NCBI GenBank assembly: GCA_903875225.1
Contig: CAIQVJ010000120.1
Location: 62,001 to 126,000 of the forward strand
DNA length: 64,000 bases
DNA from: an uncultured Pseudomonadota bacterium
GTDB lineage: Bacteria; Myxococcota_A; UBA796; SXON01
Direction: 5' to 3'
Shown: positions 25,375 to 34,185 of the stretch, piece after piece
How the letters are laid out: each line of letters begins with the position of its first letter
Position numbering within the stretch: the stretch's first letter is position 1
Program-made: the position numbers and the translations under genes
Notes under the pieces: model-generated
Told to the model about the DNA's origin: nothing
The model's input: the letters and a program-made list of their open reading frames with translations, nothing else
Database searches by the model: none

Positions 25375-26593
25375 AAATGTGCGGGTGTGGGGAGAAAAAG
25401 CCCCGCGCGCCGTGGATCTCGGCTTCGGCGCTGCCGAGGGGTGCACCGACGGCACCGGGATGGTCCTGGTGCCCTCGTTCGTGGACCTCGGGTGCGACCC
25501 CGGCTTTCCGGGCTTTCCCGTGCGCGAGACCCCCACGAGCCTCGGAAACGCCGCGCTGGCCGGTGGTTTCGCCGATCTGGTCACGAGGCCGTGCGTCGAC
25601 CCCGTTCCGGATCAGCCGGAGCACCTCGCCGATCTGCGCCGCACGCTGCCCGGGGGCGTTCGGGTGTGGCCGACGCCAGCGATGACGCGAGGGCTCGCCG
25701 GACAGGCGCTCAGCGAGCTTGGACTGCTCTCGCGGTTCTCGATCCCCGGGGTCTCGGACGGCGGGCTCGTGACAGCCGACACCGTGATCCTTCGAAACGC
25801 CATGGAGTACGCGCGGCATTTTTCCCTGCGGCTGTGGCTCCGCCCCGCCGACCCCATGCTCGACGCGCTGGGGGTCGTGCACGACAGCCCGTTCGCGAGC
25901 GTTCTCGGGCTTCGAGGCAACCCGGTCGCCAACGAGGAGATCGGCTTGGCGCGGATCATCGCGCTGGTGCGCGCCACGGGCGCGCGCGTCGTGGTCGGGC
26001 CGATCAGCTCCCGTGTGGGCGTGGACATGTTGCGCCGCTCGGCTGCCGAGGGGCTCCCCGTGAGCGGGTACGTCGCTGCGCGGAGCCTCCTGCTCGATGA
26101 ACACGTCGTCGAGGGCGCCGGGCATCATCCGTACGACACGCGGGTGCGGTTGCATCCGCCGCTCCGCTCGGTCGAGGATCGGGAGGCCCTGGTCGACGCA
26201 GTGCGACAGCGCCTCGTGGTGGTCTCCGCCGACCATGCGCCCCGTGCCCCCGAGGAGAAGGAGCTTGAATTCGAGCGCGCGGTCCCCGGGGCGACCGGTC
26301 TGGAGTCTGCGTTCGCGGCCACGTTGACGGCGCTCGGAGGGGACCTGTCGGCCACCGTGCATGCGCTCTCGGTCGGCCCACGTGCGTTCCTGCCCGAGCC
26401 CACCGGAGGGTGGACGCTCGTGGATCCCCGCGCCGAAACCCTGGTGGACGCCAGCTCCCACCAGTCCCTCGCACGCAACGATGCGCTGGACGGAAAGCGG
26501 CTGACAGGGCGTGTCGTGGCGTCATTCCCCGCGGCGGGCGGCATTTCGGGGGCCCGACCCGGGGCGGGTGTGTTAGGTCAAACGGATGAGTGA
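25361..26593 (+). CDS. Dihydroorotase-like protein, probably inactive (PyrC')
   Basis: 410 residues with the overall class I dihydroorotase pattern. The first metal motif, normally D-x-H-x-H, reads D42-L-G-C-D46 here, so both His are lost. The carbamate-lysine and second His regions are degenerate (SGYVAARS in place of the HH segment), though ADHAP is retained. In Pseudomonas-type operons such a pseudo-dihydroorotase is a structural subunit needed for aspartate carbamoyltransferase assembly. The same role is inferred here from position (14-base overlap with pyrB). A catalytic dihydroorotase must be elsewhere. Confidence 0.85.
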   Translation: MPRIENVRVWGEKAPRAVDLGFGAAEGCTDGTGMVLVPSFVDLGCDPGFPGFPVRETPTSLGNAALAGGFADLVTRPCVDPVPDQPEHLADLRRTLPGGVRVWPTPAMTRGLAGQALSELGLLSRFSIPGVSDGGLVTADTVILRNAMEYARHFSLRLWLRPADPMLDALGVVHDSPFASVLGLRGNPVANEEIGLARIIALVRATGARVVVGPISSRVGVDMLRRSAAEGLPVSGYVAARSLLLDEHVVEGAGHHPYDTRVRLHPPLRSVEDREALVDAVRQRLVVVSADHAPRAPEEKELEFERAVPGATGLESAFAATLTALGGDLSATVHALSVGPRAFLPEPTGGWTLVDPRAETLVDASSHQSLARNDALDGKRLTGRVVASFPAAGGISGARPGAGVLGQTDE

Positions 26594-27065
26594 ACGAATT
26601 CCCATGACCCCGGCTGGCTACCAGAAAATGCTGGCCGAGTTCAAACACCACCGCGAGGTGCTGCGTCCGCAGGTGGTGCGCGACATTGAAGAGGCCAGAG
26701 AGCACGGCGACATCAGCGAGAATGCAGAGTTCGAGGATGCCAAGGAGAGGCAGGCCCACATCGAGGGCCGCGTGCGTGAGCTGGAGTACCGGCTCGCGCT
26801 CTCCGAAGTGGTGGACGTCTCGAAGATGACGCCATCGGACATCGTGGTGTTCGGCACCACCGTCCAGCTCGAAGACGAAGATACGGAAGAGAAGTTCGTC
26901 TACCGGATCGTCGGTTTGGAAGAGGCCAATGTGCGCGAGGGGCAAATCTCCTATTCCTCCCCCATCGCCCGGGCTCTGCTCGGGCGCAAGGTGGGCGATT
27001 CGGTTCGATTTGAGACTCCGAAGGGAACACGCAGCGTCACTATCAACGCGGTGCTCTACCGCTGA
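26586..27065 (+). CDS. greA: Transcription elongation factor GreA
   Basis: 159 residues: N-terminal coiled coil with the acidic tip (HGDISENAEFEDAK) and C-terminal FKBP-like domain (ISYSSPIARALLG). It rescues backtracked RNA polymerase by stimulating transcript cleavage. It overlaps the end of pyrC' by eight bases. No Shine-Dalgarno is obvious; a TTAGGT box seven bases before the ATG could give a leaderless transcript. Confidence 0.96.
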   Translation: MSERIPMTPAGYQKMLAEFKHHREVLRPQVVRDIEEAREHGDISENAEFEDAKERQAHIEGRVRELEYRLALSEVVDVSKMTPSDIVVFGTTVQLEDEDTEEKFVYRIVGLEEANVREGQISYSSPIARALLGRKVGDSVRFETPKGTRSVTINAVLYR

Positions 27066-27080
27066 CGCAGCAGGTATTTC

Positions 27081-29945
27081 ATGTCTACCGATTCCGTTGT
27101 GGGCGCACCCGTCCACGCTGCGCTCGATGTGCTCGATCGCACCCTCGGCTGGTTGCTTCGCTCCGAGGGTGCTCTCCGATCCTCAGGCCACCTCGAACTG
27201 CTGCTCACGCGCTGGACGGCGAGTGGGGCCGCGGACGCCGACCATGGCGCCCGCTTCGAGATGTTCAGTGCGCTGCTCTCCGGTATCGACACGCTCGACG
27301 AAGCGGAGCGCCTGGAGCGCGCGGAGGTCCTCCATCAGGGCGTGAAGGCGCTGCGGGAGACCATCGGGTCGGGTGAGCTCCTGCGTTCCCCCCGCGCGCG
27401 GCTCCTGCCGGAGGACGTTGCCTCGCAGCAGCCGTTGCTCGCTCCGGCGCCGCCCGTGCGGGTGGAGCCCGCGGTCACCGCGGAGATCCGCGAGTCGGTG
27501 CGCGCACTGCGGGAGGAGAGCAACCGGGAAGAGGGGCCGCGTGAGCCGGACGCCGGGGGGGAGCGCCCGCGGGAGGAGCGTCGTGATCGACGGCCCGAGC
27601 GCGGCGCCAACCGCAACGAGCGCAACCGGGAGGACCGCCCGGCGCAGGAGGAGGCGCGCCCGCGTGATGACCGGCAGCGTGGGGAGAGGAACCGCGAGGA
27701 GCGGCCGGCCGAGGAGCAGAACCAGGAGGAGCGCCCGGGCCGCAGCGATCGTCGGCCAGCCGGACGCCGCCCGGAGGAGGCCCCGCCCGCGCGGGTGGAG
27801 GAGCCTCGCGAGCCGGAGATCCGAGCGTGGGCGCTCGGGCATCCGGACCACACCGGCGCGCCGGTCGCGGAGCTCGGGGTGTTCACCGAGGAGGAGCTTG
27901 CTGCGCTCGCCGTCGCCGACATCGAGGACATCGCGGCGCTCCTGTTGCGGGCGCCCACGGCGACCGAGCGAGCGGGCGATCGCCTGGTCAGCGGGGTACC
28001 CCCGACCGGACCGGTCATCGCCAGGGGCCTCGTCCGTGCGCGGTGTACCCGCTTCGCGGCGGGCACTCGTCGGTACGAGGTCCGCTTGCAGAGTGAGCGC
28101 AGCAGCGTCGTCTGTCGCTGGTCCGACGCGCCCGCCGACCTCCGCGCCCTGCCTGCGGGGTTCGAGCTCGGCCTCGCGGGCCGCTGGGAGCCGGGCGAGG
28201 GGGAGGAGTCCGAGGGCGGTGTCGCGCCGGGGGTGATCCATGATCCCGAGCTGCTCGGTATCGACGGGCGCGGCGGGGACTGGTTCCCTCGCTATGACAT
28301 CCCGGGGGTGGGCGATGCCCGCGTCCGGCAGGGCATTCGCGTGGCGCTCAAGCGCTTCGCCGACGCGTTGACGGACCATCTGCCGCCTGAGCTCATGGAA
28401 CGCCACAAGCTGATCGGGCTGGCGGCGGCGCTCCGGGATGCGCACTTCCCCTCCAACGTCTCCCGGAAGGGGAGGGCCCGGCTCGCGTTCGACGAGCTGC
28501 TCCAGGTGCAGCTCGGAGTCGCCTTGATGCGCCAGCGACAGGGGCGGGAGCGCGGCACCGCCAACGCGGCGCTGCATGGTCTGCTCGCCCAGGCGCTCGC
28601 CATGGCCGGTTGGGAGCTGACCGATTCGCAGGAGAGCGCGATGGACGAGATCCGACGCGATCTGCGTCGGAGCCAACCAATGGCTCGCCTGTTGCAGGCC
28701 GATGCCGGCGCCGGCGCTCACGACGTGCTCGCCGCCGCGTTGATCACCGTGGCCGAGGGCAAGCACCAGGCGCTGTTTCTCTGCCCGGATGCGCTTACTG
28801 CCGAGCATCGCTACTTCTTCGCCGAGGCGCTGCTGCGCAACGCGGGGCTGGAGCCGCTGCTGCTCACGGGCCCGGCTCGGGGAGCCACGGCCGAAGCCAT
28901 CAAGAAGGGCGAGACGCTGGTGGTGTTCGGCACCCACGCGCTCGCGGCCGAGCCCCCTGTGTTCCGCAAGCTCGGGCTGGTGATCCTTGAGGAGCACGCA
29001 AACTTCGGGGGGGTAGACCTCTCGAAGCTCGAGGAGGCCGGTCGGCCCGACCTGCTGGTCTACACGCCCACCCCGGTGCCGGCGGCCGTCGCGCTCTCGG
29101 TATACGGGCACCTGGCCCTGACCACCCTCCCTGCACCGGTGCCGCAGGTCGAGACCACGGTGTTCAGCAGCGAGCAGCGCACCGAGGCCTACGCCATCGC
29201 GCGCGACGCGATCGAGCGGCACAACCAGGTGCTCCTCGTGTTCCCGCTGCTCCGTGGCACGGACCTGCTGGCCTCGTCGGAGGCCCGACGCATGGCAGAC
29301 ACCCTGCGTGAGACCGCGTTCCCGGGCGCCCGGATCAGCATCTTCCACGGCGCGCTCTCCAAGGAGGAGCGTTTTCGGGCGTTCGACGACTTCCAGCATC
29401 GCCGGGCCGATGTGCTGCTGGCGACGACCTATGTGGAGAGCGGGCCGGTGATCCCGAACGCCTCGGTCGTCATCATCGAGCATGCCCAGGAGTACGACCT
29501 GGTGCGTCTGCACGAGCTCCGGGCGCTCGTAGGACAGGGCGCACGGGCAGGGCGCGTGCTCCTGATCCTCGGCAGCGAGCCCGATCCCCAGGTGAAGGCG
29601 CGCGTCGAAGCGTTCTGCCGGGAGACGGATGGTTGGCAGATCGCGGAGCTGCAGGGTGCTTCGGAGGGCTCCGAGGAGTTGCCCGGGTTCACCTGGGCGG
29701 AGCCGGCGCGGGACCGGGAGTTGCTCCTGCGAACCCGGCAGGACGCAGTGCGCCTGCTGGCGGTGGACCCCGGGCTGAAACGTCGGGTACACCGGGCGCT
29801 GCTGGCGCAGGTGCGCACCCGGCTCGGCGAGGAGGTCTCGCTGGATGGCGACGTCGAGCGCCCGGTGGCTGCCGCGCCCGGGACACCCGCCGCCGCTGTC
29901 GCGGCTGCCCAGAACGCGCGTCGCAAGCGCCGTCGGCGCCGCTGA
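27081..29945 (+). CDS. RecG-like protein with a disordered insert and lost ATPase motifs
   Basis: 954 residues. Residues about 140-245 are an Arg/Glu-rich low-complexity segment (RNREERP-like). The segment about 255-375 resembles the RecG wedge/OB domain and the block around ERHKLIGLAAALRDAHFP matches RecG before its helicase core. The core is recognisable but broken. Walker A, normally GDVGSGKT, reads ADAGAGAH at 540-547, so the catalytic lysine is Ala546. DEQH is EEHA at 637-640. The arginine-finger motif RGRVGRG is RALVGQG at 814-820. GTHAL is kept. It probably binds branched DNA or RNA without unwinding it. A true RecG should exist elsewhere. Confidence 0.85.
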   Translation: MSTDSVVGAPVHAALDVLDRTLGWLLRSEGALRSSGHLELLLTRWTASGAADADHGARFEMFSALLSGIDTLDEAERLERAEVLHQGVKALRETIGSGELLRSPRARLLPEDVASQQPLLAPAPPVRVEPAVTAEIRESVRALREESNREEGPREPDAGGERPREERRDRRPERGANRNERNREDRPAQEEARPRDDRQRGERNREERPAEEQNQEERPGRSDRRPAGRRPEEAPPARVEEPREPEIRAWALGHPDHTGAPVAELGVFTEEELAALAVADIEDIAALLLRAPTATERAGDRLVSGVPPTGPVIARGLVRARCTRFAAGTRRYEVRLQSERSSVVCRWSDAPADLRALPAGFELGLAGRWEPGEGEESEGGVAPGVIHDPELLGIDGRGGDWFPRYDIPGVGDARVRQGIRVALKRFADALTDHLPPELMERHKLIGLAAALRDAHFPSNVSRKGRARLAFDELLQVQLGVALMRQRQGRERGTANAALHGLLAQALAMAGWELTDSQESAMDEIRRDLRRSQPMARLLQADAGAGAHDVLAAALITVAEGKHQALFLCPDALTAEHRYFFAEALLRNAGLEPLLLTGPARGATAEAIKKGETLVVFGTHALAAEPPVFRKLGLVILEEHANFGGVDLSKLEEAGRPDLLVYTPTPVPAAVALSVYGHLALTTLPAPVPQVETTVFSSEQRTEAYAIARDAIERHNQVLLVFPLLRGTDLLASSEARRMADTLRETAFPGARISIFHGALSKEERFRAFDDFQHRRADVLLATTYVESGPVIPNASVVIIEHAQEYDLVRLHELRALVGQGARAGRVLLILGSEPDPQVKARVEAFCRETDGWQIAELQGASEGSEELPGFTWAEPARDRELLLRTRQDAVRLLAVDPGLKRRVHRALLAQVRTRLGEEVSLDGDVERPVAAAPGTPAAAVAAAQNARRKRRRRR

Positions 29946-30388
29946 TGCCAGGCGCGCACGCCACCGTGGTGATCGGGGCTTCGCCAGCGGACGTGTGCGC
30001 CGTGATCACCGACTTTGCCAACTACCCGGAGTTCGTGCCGGACGTGGCACAGGCGGTCGTGCTCCGGACGGTTCCGGGTGACGCTCCGGAGTGGACGGTC
30101 CGGTTCAGCCTCAGGGTGGTGCGCCCGATCGGCTACACGCTCCGGCTCTGGGCGGAGCCGGTGCACCCTGACGGCACCCGGGTCGTGCGGTGGTCCCTCG
30201 TCGAAGGCAGCGTACTGCGGGCCAACGAGGGGAGTTGGACCCTCAGTCCGTGCGCAGAGGGGACGACCGTCCTGTACGAGGTGTCGGTCGAACTGGCGTT
30301 GTACGTGCCAAGCTCGCTTACGAGGCTGCTCGCGGGCACGAACCTGCCGCTGATGCTGACAGCGTTCAAGGACAGGCTCGAGGCGTGA
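29945..30388 (+). CDS. SRPBCC/COQ10-like START-fold protein
   Basis: 147 residues with the polyketide cyclase/dehydrase pattern VVIGASPADVCAVITDFANYPEFVPDV, then beta strands and a long C-terminal helix. Relatives bind hydrophobic ligands such as quinones. ATG at 29945 overlaps the stop of the RecG-like gene (TGATG), indicating a coupled pair; the functional link is unknown. Confidence 0.85.
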   Translation: MPGAHATVVIGASPADVCAVITDFANYPEFVPDVAQAVVLRTVPGDAPEWTVRFSLRVVRPIGYTLRLWAEPVHPDGTRVVRWSLVEGSVLRANEGSWTLSPCAEGTTVLYEVSVELALYVPSSLTRLLAGTNLPLMLTAFKDRLEA

Positions 30389-30453
30389 GGGGGCGTGGGC
30401 CGGCTGGGATCCACGACAATTCGCGACATCTGCTGACAATCGGATAACAGGGA

Positions 30454-30472
30454 GGGGACCCCGGAGGTCCCC
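30454..30472 (+). promoter_or_regulatory. RNA hairpin covering a ribosome binding site
   Basis: GGGGACC and GGTCCCC form seven perfect pairs around the loop CCGGA, ending exactly before the TTG start at 30473. The Shine-Dalgarno GGAGG (30463-30467) lies in the loop and 3' arm. Such a structure would reduce translation unless opened. A GATAAC box upstream is a possible -10. Confidence 0.4.
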
Positions 30473-31210
30473 TTGGCCGAAGCGTACGTCGCCCCTGAAT
30501 GGTCGCCCATGGACATGTTGCAGCGTGCATGGGACCGCGCGCTCCCCCACCTGCTGCTTCTCGGCGGGATCACGCTGGCGATCTTCGTCGTACAGTTCGG
30601 CATCGGCCTCGTGTTCGGGATCCTCGAAGGCGTGGTCGCGGGAGTGGCCTCGGCGGTCGCCCAGGATCGGGGGGGTGATGCCGCCCAGGTTGTCGCCGCG
30701 CTGGTGAGGCTGGTCATGTCGCTGGGGCGCCTGTGCATCACGCTCCCCATCACGATGATCACGACGGGAGCGCTCGCCCGCCTCGCGCTCACGACGGCCC
30801 GGGGTGACACGCCCGATCTCGGCGCGTTCAACCTTGCGTTGTCGAAGTTCTTCCGGATCCTTCTCGCCTCGTTCGTGGTCGGGTTCGCCACGATGGTCGG
30901 CATGTGCTTCTGCTTCATCCCCGGCCTCATCGTGGCGCTCGCCCTGCAGTTCTTCATCTTCGCGCTCATGGACACCGAGCTCGGTGTCATCGCCTCGGTG
31001 CAGTACTCCTGGAACCTCACCCGGGATCACCTGCTCAACCTCGGGGTCCTGGCGCTCATCATGGCGGGAATCGCGTTGGTGGCGGTCTGCGGCACATGCG
31101 GGCTCGGGCTCGTGGCCGTCCAGCCGATCGCGCTGGTTGCGCAGGCGCTGGTCTACGTGCACCTCTCGGGGCGTACGCAGGACTTCCTGCCCGACCCCGA
31201 GGTCGTGTAG
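30473..31210 (+). CDS. Multi-pass membrane protein, unknown
   Basis: 245 residues with about five to six membrane segments; the region around ALARLALTTARGDTPDLG is conserved-looking in glycerophosphoryl-diester-phosphodiesterase-type membrane or DUF975-like proteins. No enzymatic motif. TTG start at 30473 with a Shine-Dalgarno at five bases inside a hairpin. Confidence 0.65.
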   Translation: MAEAYVAPEWSPMDMLQRAWDRALPHLLLLGGITLAIFVVQFGIGLVFGILEGVVAGVASAVAQDRGGDAAQVVAALVRLVMSLGRLCITLPITMITTGALARLALTTARGDTPDLGAFNLALSKFFRILLASFVVGFATMVGMCFCFIPGLIVALALQFFIFALMDTELGVIASVQYSWNLTRDHLLNLGVLALIMAGIALVAVCGTCGLGLVAVQPIALVAQALVYVHLSGRTQDFLPDPEVV

Positions 31211-31228
31211 TCGGCCCCCGGCCCCCCG

Positions 31229-31927
31229 ATGCGTGTCGTCTGTGTCTCCGATCTGCACATCGCCGGGCCCGGGTGTCCCCGCCAGGCGGCGTTCCTCACC
31301 TTCCTCACCGAGCTCTCCTGCGACAGGCTCTGCCTCGTCGGAGACGTGTTCCAACACTGGTGGCACTGGGGGGCCCGACCCTTCGACCAGTACCTGCCGG
31401 TCGTCGAGGCGCTCGCTCGCTTCCAGCTCACCGTCCTTCCCGGAAACCACGACTTCCGCGCGCCGGCCTTCTTCGCGGCGCTCGGTGCCGAAGTCCCGGG
31501 ACCCGACGGCGTGGTGCGCACCCGTTGGGACGGGTGTGACGTCGTGCTGGCCCACGGTGACCAGGCAGACCGCAACCTCCGCTACCGGCTGGCGTGCGGC
31601 GTGTTGCGGGGAAGAGCCTTCTCTGCGCTCGTCGACCGCATGGAAGCCGACACGGCCTGGGCGTTCCTCGGCAGGCTGACGGGGCATGGCGAGGTACGCC
31701 CCGACCCGCGGCTGATCGAGCTGCAGCGGGCCTGGGCGCTCGACCAGGCAGGGGAGATCGTGATCTTCGGTCACACACACGCGCCCCTCGTCACCCGGAT
31801 CGGCGCGCGCACACTCGTGAACATTGGCGACGGCGTCAGCCACCACACCTATGTCGAGTTCGATTCGTCCTCCCTCGGCGGGGTGCAGCTCCGAGAATTC
31901 GCCAGTCCTTTGCAGGACCGCGCTTGA
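31229..31927 (+). CDS. LpxH-like metallophosphoesterase
   Basis: 232 residues of the calcineurin-like phosphoesterase family: SDLHI, GDVFQHWW, GNHD, HGD and GHTH, the UDP-2,3-diacylglucosamine pyrophosphatase-like set. LpxH normally has GDLFDxW; here the position is GDVFQHWW, so the substrate may differ. It is consistent with lipid A synthesis in a diderm. It starts 18 bases after the membrane protein and is probably in the same operon. Confidence 0.78.
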   Translation: MRVVCVSDLHIAGPGCPRQAAFLTFLTELSCDRLCLVGDVFQHWWHWGARPFDQYLPVVEALARFQLTVLPGNHDFRAPAFFAALGAEVPGPDGVVRTRWDGCDVVLAHGDQADRNLRYRLACGVLRGRAFSALVDRMEADTAWAFLGRLTGHGEVRPDPRLIELQRAWALDQAGEIVIFGHTHAPLVTRIGARTLVNIGDGVSHHTYVEFDSSSLGGVQLREFASPLQDRA

Positions 31928-31974
31928 CGAGGCTGCCCCGTCGCCGGTAGAAAGGCCCGGTCTATGGAGTGTAC

Positions 31975-32466
31975 GTGTCCACCAAGGTCTGTCCGAACTG
32001 TGGAGCCGAAGTCCCTCAGCTCGCGAACTTGTGCAAGCACTGCTTCCACGACTTCAAGGCGCCGATCATCAAGCGCAAGTCGCCGCTGTTCTCGATCCTG
32101 CTGCTCGCCCTCGGGTGCGCCATCGTGAGCGCGATCGCGTTCGGGTACATGCAGGACCAGAACAAGACGTTCAAGATCTCCATCGATCGCGAGACCCAGT
32201 CGATCGTGTTCACGACGCGGTACGCCGATCGCACCGAGGCTGACCGCGTCTACTTCAAGGACGTCGCGTCGGTGGAGTACGTGAAGAACACGCGCCCCCG
32301 GCCGTTCGAGGTCGCCATCCTGACCACGAAGGGTGAGCGCTACGTGTACAAGCAGGGCGACGAGCCCCTCGACTATCAGGCCCACCAGCTCTCCGAGCTG
32401 ATCGAGCGCCCCTACGTGGAGCGCGACGAGTCTGGCGCGCCGAAGCCCAGCGATCTTCTGCATTAG
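31975..32466 (+). CDS. Zinc-ribbon membrane protein, unknown
   Basis: 163 residues. The N-terminal zinc ribbon VCPNCGAEV...CKHCFHDF is followed by one membrane segment (about 38-60) and a soluble beta-rich domain. GTG at 31975 is preceded by GGAG at five bases; GTG at 31969 is too close to it. Small zinc-ribbon membrane proteins of this kind are widespread but uncharacterised. Confidence 0.7.
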   Translation: MSTKVCPNCGAEVPQLANLCKHCFHDFKAPIIKRKSPLFSILLLALGCAIVSAIAFGYMQDQNKTFKISIDRETQSIVFTTRYADRTEADRVYFKDVASVEYVKNTRPRPFEVAILTTKGERYVYKQGDEPLDYQAHQLSELIERPYVERDESGAPKPSDLLH

Positions 32467-32633
32467 CCTCCCCGGCTCGTGGCAGGAAGGGCGGTCGGCG
32501 CTGGGGTTCGCCCCTGCGCGAGCGGGTCGTCGCTTCGGGCCAGAGTGGTGCTGCCGGGGCGGGCCGCACGCGGCTGAACGCGATACCGAGCATTGCACCC
32601 GCTGCGCGCCCGTCCGGGCTTTGGAGGACTGCG

Positions 32634-33665
32634 GTGTTTGAGCAGGCCTTCGGGTTCCTAAGCAACGACCTCGCCATCGACCTTGGCACTGCAAACACGC
32701 TCGTCTACGCGACCGGGCGGGGCATCGTCGTGGAGGAGCCGAGCGTGGTGGCGGTGCATCGGGGGCCCGGCGGGCACCTCGGCAAGGTGATGGCGGTGGG
32801 CACCGAGGCCAAGCGCATGGTGGGCCGCACGCCGGGCAACATCGTAGCGGTGCGGCCGCTCAAGGACGGCGTGATCGCGGACTTCGCGATCGCCGAGCAG
32901 ATGCTGCGCTGGTTCATCCAGGCCGCCCTGGGGCGGCGCACCCTCCTGCATCCGCGGATGGTGGTGTGCATCCCCTTCGGCGTGACCGAGGTCGAAAAGC
33001 GCGCCGTGCAGGAGTCGGCCAGGTCGGCGGGGGCCCGCGAGGTGTTCCTCGTGCCCGAGCCGATCGCCGCAGCGATGGGCGCGCAGTTGCCCGTCCACGA
33101 GGCGGTCGGCAGCCTGATCGTCGACATCGGGGGGGGCACCACCGAGGTGGCGGTCACGACGCTCGGCGGCATCGCGCAGAGCCAGACGTTGCGCGTGGCC
33201 GGGGATGCCATGGACGAGGCGATCACGGCCTACTTCCGCCGCCGGTACAATTGCCTCATCGGCGAGCGCACGGCCGAGGATGTGAAGCTCGCGGTCGGCT
33301 GCGCCGCGCCGATCAGCCCGATCCGCGCCATCGTGGTCAAGGGCAGGGACCTCACCTCCGGTGTGCCCCGCCAGATCGAGTTCACCAGCGATGACGCTGC
33401 GGATGCCCTCTCTGACTGCGTCGCGCAGATCATCGAGGCCGTACGCGTGACGCTCGCCACCACGCCGCCGGAGCTCGCGGCCGACATCATGGACCAGGGC
33501 ATCGTGATGTGCGGCGGCGGCTCGCTGCTCACCGCCCTCGACCAGGTGTTGAGCGACGCCACGGGCCTGCCCGTGCTTATCGCCGAGGAGCCTCTCCGCT
33601 GCGTCGCGCTCGGGGCCGGGATGATCCTGGAGAACCCCGAGTTCCTGAAGCGGGTCGCGCTGTAG
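32634..33665 (+). CDS. mreB: Rod-shape determining protein MreB
   Basis: 343 residues, actin-fold: phosphate-1 motif IDLGTANTLVY, phosphate-2 block VDIGGGTTEVAV and adenosine motif GGGSLLTALDQ. It polymerises under the inner membrane and directs lateral wall synthesis. GTG at 32634 follows GGAGG. No mreC or mreD follows. The 167 bases upstream hold no gene; no convincing promoter was seen there. Confidence 0.96.
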   Translation: MFEQAFGFLSNDLAIDLGTANTLVYATGRGIVVEEPSVVAVHRGPGGHLGKVMAVGTEAKRMVGRTPGNIVAVRPLKDGVIADFAIAEQMLRWFIQAALGRRTLLHPRMVVCIPFGVTEVEKRAVQESARSAGAREVFLVPEPIAAAMGAQLPVHEAVGSLIVDIGGGTTEVAVTTLGGIAQSQTLRVAGDAMDEAITAYFRRRYNCLIGERTAEDVKLAVGCAAPISPIRAIVVKGRDLTSGVPRQIEFTSDDAADALSDCVAQIIEAVRVTLATTPPELAADIMDQGIVMCGGGSLLTALDQVLSDATGLPVLIAEEPLRCVALGAGMILENPEFLKRVAL

Positions 33666-33744
33666 GAGGGGGAGGGGCGGCCTCGCTGCCACCGGCGTGC
33701 GGTCAGGATTGGGCTGTGGAACGGCCGTTCAGCTCGGCGGGGGT

Positions 33745-34185
33745 CTACAACAGCGCCAGGATCTGCTCCGCGTGTCCGTTCGCCTTCACCGGGTCGATCG
33801 CGTGCGCCACGACCCCGTTCTCGTCGATCACCACGGTGATCCGGGCGATCCCCATGTACTCGCGCCCGTAGAGCTTCTTGGTGCGCCAGGCGCCGTACTT
33901 CTCGCACAGGGTGCCGTCGTCTGCCACCAGCGAGAAGGGGAGGCATTCCTTCGCCTTCCAGGAGCCATGCTTCTTCAGCGTGTCCTTGCTCACGCCGAGC
34001 ACCACCGCGTTCCTGGCGACGAACTCGTCGTGGTGGTCGCGAAAGCCGCGCGCCTCGAGGGTGCAGCCGGGCGTGTCGTCCTTCGGATAGAAGTAGAGAA
34101 CCAGCTTCTTCCCGCGGAAATCGGAGAGGGAAACGGTGCCGGACTCGGTCTCGGCGGTGAAGTCGGGCGCGGGCTTGCCGATCAT
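33745..34185 (-). CDS. bcp: Bcp/PrxQ-type peroxiredoxin
   Basis: 146 residues with the peroxidatic Cys in TPGCTLEARGFRD. The resolving Cys five residues on (E. coli Bcp Cys50) is Arg here; another Cys in KAKECLPFSL could take that role, as in PrxQ subtypes whose resolving Cys lies elsewhere. It reduces organic and hydrogen peroxides with thioredoxin. ATG at 34185 has CAGGAG upstream and overlaps the next gene downstream by ATGA. Confidence 0.88.
   Translation of the reverse strand: MIGKPAPDFTAETESGTVSLSDFRGKKLVLYFYPKDDTPGCTLEARGFRDHHDEFVARNAVVLGVSKDTLKKHGSWKAKECLPFSLVADDGTLCEKYGAWRTKKLYGREYMGIARITVVIDENGVVAHAIDPVKANGHAEQILALL

Noticed and set aside
27183-29792. 869-codon open frame on the minus strand
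   Set aside because: Antisense to the RecG-like gene; open only because of GC-rich codon bias, Arg/His/Leu-rich nonsense composition, no homology pattern or Shine-Dalgarno.
29429-31846. 805-codon open frame on the minus strand
   Set aside because: Spans four real plus-strand genes; composition is a mirror of their codon usage.
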